A stretch of 64,000 nucleotides of DNA from Heliopora coerulea (lineage: Eukaryota > Cnidaria > Anthozoa > Scleralcyonacea > Helioporidae), in NCBI GenBank assembly GCA_030142905.1, contig JASJOG010000021.1, positions 2,508,001-2,572,000 on the forward strand. The letters run 5' to 3'. This document shows, in pieces, positions 43,803 to 64,000 of the stretch. Below the pieces are notes generated by a model. The model saw only the letters and a list, made by a program, of their open reading frames with translations. It did not search any database and was not told the DNA's origin. The position numbers were made by a program, and so were the translations under genes. Every line of letters starts with the position of its first letter. The stretch's first letter is position 1.

Positions 43803-43868
43803 GGTTTGGGGTTAAGATTAGGGTTAGTTCTAGCCCGAATCCCAATCCCAACCCTTCTCGGGTATAGC
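43803..43868. repeat. Second copy of the TTAGGGTTAG-containing repeat
   Basis: It differs from 37765-37831 at only about one base over the 60-base core. Both copies begin GGTTTGGGGTTAAGATTAGG and end CTTCTCGGGTATAGC. The flanks are unrelated, so it is a dispersed unit. Confidence 0.75.
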
Positions 43869-44556
43869 CTCTAGCTTGACTTTTACAACTGGAACTTTAT
43901 TAAATTCGAGTAAAATCATAAATAGAAATTTTACAATGTGGCAGGTGCACTGTAATTGCTGTGATTCTTTAGTATACTGGGTTAGTTGTTATATTTTTTT
44001 AATGCACTTGCATTGGGAATTTGTCATATTTTTTGCAGCATTATTTATGGCATGTGTGGGCACATGGAATTACACACTTAATTCATAATCTGGCAAATAA
44101 CATTTCACTTTTGTGAAACAAAAATCTTTTGTATAAATTATGACAATACAAGATATTAACTAATGATGTGATATACAGTATTACAGGACCTGAGATTACA
44201 GTATGTCATACTGGTTGTGAGGTGTTATGCTCTGTAATGAAGTGTTAGCCTCTTCTGCAAGTCTTACTTTGAATAATAAGATGTTACTGTGTGTCACTGT
44301 AAGATACGTAATCATGTTGCAGAAATAATTACAGTTACTGTGCTAAATATAACTTTTATGGGACTCACTGAATGCACCAATTGCTGCATGTGTATCTACA
44401 GTGTGTAGGCTTGTATAGATATGAAAATTTACATTTGTATATATTAACTGGAGAAGTCTGTAAATGGACAAAGGCAACTGATGTAATAACAATTATATAA
44501 TGAAAGTAAAAATCAGTTTGATACAATGACAAGCCACTTACTTGTACAAACATTTT

Positions 44557-47106
44557 TCAATCTGAGGTTTCATATGATGATAAGAGAGCAGCATCTACTG
44601 GCTCCATGCAAGATGGGCAAGTAAAAGACCTTATTAGCCAATCATCAATGCATTCCTTGTGATATATATGTAAACAAGGAAGGAATCGTATTGCATCACC
44701 ATAATCAAAATCCACCATACAAATTGCACACCTAAAAAGAGTACATGCACACAATTGAAGGTGAGCTTTCTTGGGTGAAGTTAAGTATATTACTTTTGTT
44801 TTTACTCAAAACTGTTGTAATATGAATACATTTTATCTAGGTAAAGAGAAGCAGTTAATCATGAGAATTTTTCTTGATGTCTTCAGTTACCCTGAGAATG
44901 ATTTCTGAAAAATTAATTACCTAGGTAAGCACCATAGTCAGCAACACAGTAGTAACAAAATTACTGCTAAGTGCTTCCATAAGTTCTGATGCAAGTTGAC
45001 TTTAAATTTACAACATTGGTATAATTATGCATTTCAGCCAAGAAAACTGGCCAGCACCTTCCCTTTACCAGTTTTGATTGACCATCATTAGCAATAGACA
45101 GATTGAAGATTGATAGAAAAAGGCTCTCTTATAAGAAATTGGTTGGTGAAATAACTGGTCACAGTGAATCAGAAACACTGCCAGCTAGGGCCTTTACCTT
45201 TTATGGAGTAAAATGTTTGACATTGCTCAGATTAGAAAGTTGCTTTTTTTAAGCAGAAATGGGTAATTTTGTTACTGACATAGTGCCTCTCTCTGCTTAA
45301 TAAAATGACCTGAAGTAAACTACAACATACATTGTAAAAAGGTTCAGCTGGGAAATGGAAATTGATCATCAAGGTTGGTGTGGTCTTGGAAAAAACTGTC
45401 ATTATTGACTGTTATTTTTCAAAGTGATTATGGTAGAGGTTGGGGTGGTGTTGAAATTACATGTATATAATGAATGCAGGAGTGTTACTTTTTTACTGAC
45501 AGACCACTGCAACACACCACAACTCAACTTTTAACTGTGCATGATATGCACTATGAACAGTAAGTGTTTATTCCTACCCAACAACTACTATTCTCTAACA
45601 CAAAACCCTAGTAAAGTGACCATTTAATTAAGCCAAAATTCTTAACTAACATTGCCACTGGGGTTTGGAATAGTTGTTAAGGCAGGACAAAGCTTATTTC
45701 AAGTCCTGTTTAGGCTGGCATTAGTTTTTGTGATTTTAAATTTGCATGATTAAATTTCTCAGCAGTTACTCCAAACTCCATACTTAAAGGGAAAAAATAT
45801 TCCAAACTTGCCTGGAAGGCAATTTGAAAGTTTCAGGCCCAAAGTATGAAATGGCTTAGTTTCACTGAAAAAAACCCCCTATAAAGAAAGTGATTACCAC
45901 AATTATTGTGACTGACTGCCAGTAATTCACTTCACTTTTAATAATTATCATAAATTAATTCTATGATAAGAACATCTTTTTCCCAAGGCCCACACATGCA
46001 TAACAGGAACTCTATATGATGTCCATGTTCAAGATCAGGCAATTGCCCAGATTGTCAAATTTATAAGTCAAAACAGAACTTATGTTACAGAATTCATGTT
46101 AGCAAACAGACAAGGTACAGGATTTTTCCACAAGGTAATGAGACAGACTTAACAGTTTCATCACCTGTAAGTAAAAAAAGGAACATGAATATTTATGATG
46201 CTTTTTTAAAGACACCTGGTGCCTGGAGAAAGCACTCATTGGTCAGTAATATAAGATTTACTTTTATTATTCATATGTGATTAGAAATTTTAAGAAACTA
46301 CATGAAAATTGAATACACTGAAACACCATGTTTTCAAAATGAGTTACACAAAGAAATACATCAGAATACTGTGAGAAGTAAATCGGCCCACCAAAATAAA
46401 GCAACACAATCTTCTACTGGCACTCCGCACTGAAATTTAAAACAAATGTACACACACGACTCAAACCGAATGCCTACGATTTTGGTCAGCCTTCTAGGTC
46501 TTCCGCGCAGTCATTCTCTTCATCATTTTTAGGCCAGAAGATTTCGAACATACGTTGGTTTACAAGTATAAAAAACCTACATTGACAACTTGCAGTATTA
46601 TGTAAGTCACTCTACATTGCTGCATTATTACACATCGGAAGGAAAGATGTACCCTCACTTGAACTGACACGTATTATTTGCAGACCACTGTATAATTATC
46701 AAATAAGCTTACTCTCTTTTCTTTTTCGTTTCATCGTATTTCCCAACTGGTAAATGCTGAATAAGCCCGAGCCGTTGAGCTAAACGAATCTGTTGTTCTT
46801 CAGAGAGAAGGTGAGGAGCCCTTTGGCTTTGAATATAACATGAATACGGTGGCTCTTCCTGTTTGGCAAGGAATGACAGGATTTGATAAATAAAATGGTA
46901 TATCTTAAAACATGTAATATATAAGACGATTACAGGGTAAAAGTTATTAGAAAGAGCGAAAATAAAACGCTTTCTCTTCGACTTTGACAGTAAACAATGC
47001 TTACCTGATAAGGTGGCGGCGGTTCTCCTCGGGAATTTAACCCTTCATGTTCCTCATGAAGAAGGGAAATATCGTCAGATGTAGGGGTTTTTAAACAGTT
47101 ACCCAT
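44557..47106 (-). CDS. RNF11: RING finger protein 11, complete, three exons
   Basis: A small RING-H2 ubiquitin-ligase adaptor of endosomal membranes that works with NEDD4-type ligases and in the A20 complex in vertebrates. Coding exons on the minus strand are 47106-47005, 46858-46713 and 44731-44557, with GT/AG borders and matching phases, giving 140 residues (human 154). MGNCLK at the start provides the Gly-2 myristoylation and Cys-4 palmitoylation sites. SDDISLLHEE is conserved. The PY motif is PPPPYQ, the substrate for WW domains. EEQQIRLAQRLGLIQHLP is the conserved helix. The RING has CAIC, CLHIYHKEC and CPSC ligands, and the tail is DAALLSSYETSD. The shorter linker before the PY motif accounts for the size difference. 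Intron 2 is about 2 kb. It is divergent from NUP155. Confidence 0.97.
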
Positions 47107-47440
47107 TATGGGTTAACTCGTATACGTAAAATAACCTACAAAAATATCAAAACTAGATTCGATATCAGCAGTTCACCTCAATTTTTTTTTGTCCAGTCAA
47201 AACATTGTTCTCTACGTTGTTTTATTACCTTCGTCGTTCAATTTATCACTCCGGAACTAGCCGTTCCATCGTCGGGTGGTCGAACATTCTTGCCCCCGCA
47301 AAGCATTTTTCCAGCAAACGCGCCTGCTTCAAAGGATGACAGAATCCCATCGAAATTTGAGGTTAGTGCGAGATTAGTGGAAAACAGCAATTTCTGATAA
47401 ATCGCGTTGAGCCGGAAAGAAAGCTCCATTTACTACTAAC
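47107..47440. promoter_or_regulatory. Shared RNF11/NUP155 upstream region, probable bidirectional promoter
   Basis: Only 334 bp separate the two start codons, so both 5' UTRs and promoters must lie here or overlap. I see no TATA box placed for either gene. Two CCGGAA cores, as bound by ETS factors, lie at 47251-47256 and 47412-47417. The NUP155-proximal half is richer in GC than its surroundings. Function is inferred from position. Confidence 0.55.
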
Positions 47441-63151
<15,711 letters not shown>

Positions 63152-63229
63152 GTAAGATCTACTGTATCAACAAAATCACGTTTGTAACCTAATGTACGCA
63201 ATATGCAATAACTACCTGCATGTTTTAAA

Positions 63230-63340
63230 GTCGCTCTAACCCTTTCGGGTCCATACCCCATTTTGGTATCTTACTCTGGATAACGCCCGACGATTTTACT
63301 CGTCAAGGGGAGACCACTTGGACAGGAAAGGATAAAACGG
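63230..63340 (+). repeat. Dispersed GATTTTACTCGTCAA repeat, best-preserved copy
   Basis: CTCTAACCCTTTCGGGTCCA is followed by GATAACGCCCGACGATTTTA, CTCGTCAAGGGGAGACCACT and TGGACAGGAAAGGATAAAAC. It aligns with the copies at 21880 and 41970. Confidence 0.65.
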
Positions 63341-63784
63341 TTATCAGCTGCTCATAAACGGGGTTGCCTAAAACGTTGCTGGTAGTCTATTCTCTTATTT
63401 TCTTGATTGGGGTGGCGGCTGTAGGGGATTCGCCCTGCGCAGGTGCGTTACACATGGAGCAAATTGGGATCACGGCGTTGCTGAGGGAAAAAGTTCGAAA
63501 CCATTGCGTATCCAATATTCTAGATTGTTGTAAAAAGATTTCCATAAATTAGATTTCATTTTGCAAATCCGTTAATTTTATTGGCCATCCTATTTTATAT
63601 TCGCTGATGGTAAATAGCATTCAATAAGCCAATGAAAATCTGCTATTTATTTCAAATTGATGAAATTTATACCACAAACTTTTATAGCTAGTCAGTACGA
63701 CAATTCTGAGTTGTTTTCTTTCATGAACAGTGAAGGTGAACGTTGCCCTTGTTGATCTCCTGCTCATAGAAATGTAAATATGTC

Positions 63785-63990
63785 CGACCGGTCGATCAAC
63801 CAGCCAACCAACGAGTCAACGAACGAATGAACGAAATAATCAGTCAATCTGTAAACCTCCAATCAATCAATCAATAAGTCAATTAATTAATCAATCAATC
63901 ATTCAGTCAAACAATCAGTCGGTCGGTCTCTGTCATGAAGCCATTTAATCATGCAGTTACTCAATTATCAGGCAATCAATAAATGATTAC
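63785..63990. repeat. Degenerate 4-bp-periodic A-rich tract
   Basis: CAATCAATCAATCAATAAGT, AACGAACGAATGAACGAAAT and similar quartets (consensus near AATC/AACG) are the approximate complement of the tract at 62225-62480. It runs to near the window edge in NUP155 intron 13. Confidence 0.7.
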
Positions 63991-64000
63991 GTGAAGAAAT

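Overview
This is eukaryotic genomic DNA, AT-rich and intron-rich, with three recognisable animal genes and a dense load of transposons. The DNA transposon types (PIF/Harbinger, pogo/Tigger, mariner, piggyBac, hAT, Crypton), the abundant Penelope-like retroelements (PLEs) and the metazoan genes SERBP1/HABP4, RNF11 and NUP155 suggest an invertebrate, most likely a cnidarian such as a coral or sea anemone. The species is an inference from repeat style and was not tested.

Layout. 1-3.1 kb: last coding exon(s) of an unidentified plus-strand gene. 5.4-13.9 kb: a Russian-doll insertion. A decayed PLE (5429-13861) is split by a Tigger element (6610-12645), which is split by an apparently intact Harbinger (6700-10295); a 229-bp non-autonomous element also sits in the PLE 3' end. 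15.0-30.5 kb: a complete six-exon SERBP1/HABP4-family gene (444 aa). Its introns hold a decayed piggyBac, a deleted pogo, a short inverted-repeat element and a 2-kb foldback repeat. 32-39 kb: a repeat island with a tRNA-like insertion flanked by a 33-bp direct repeat, a dead Crypton recombinase, a 575-bp palindrome, an apparently complete pogo transposon (34887-37591) and a deleted mariner (38284-38871). 44.6-47.1 kb: a complete three-exon RNF11 gene on the minus strand (140 aa). 47.4-63.2 kb: the first 13 exons (535 codons) of NUP155 on the plus strand, running off the right edge. RNF11 and NUP155 are head to head with 334 bp between their start codons.

How the parts work. SERBP1 is an RGG-rich RNA and ribosome-binding protein, RNF11 a membrane-anchored RING-H2 ubiquitin ligase adaptor, and NUP155 a structural nucleoporin. 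They share no pathway. The Harbinger carries its usual pair, a DDE transposase and a Myb/SANT-like DNA-binding protein, plus palindromic subterminal arrays. The Tigger carries a HIRAN-like passenger ORF.

The most unusual signal is a set of PLE-related ends and hairpins, several with 10-16 bp target-site duplications. Three of them place a hammerhead-ribozyme-like core (CUGANGA, stem II, GAAAC, GUH) directly between complementary stem I strands.
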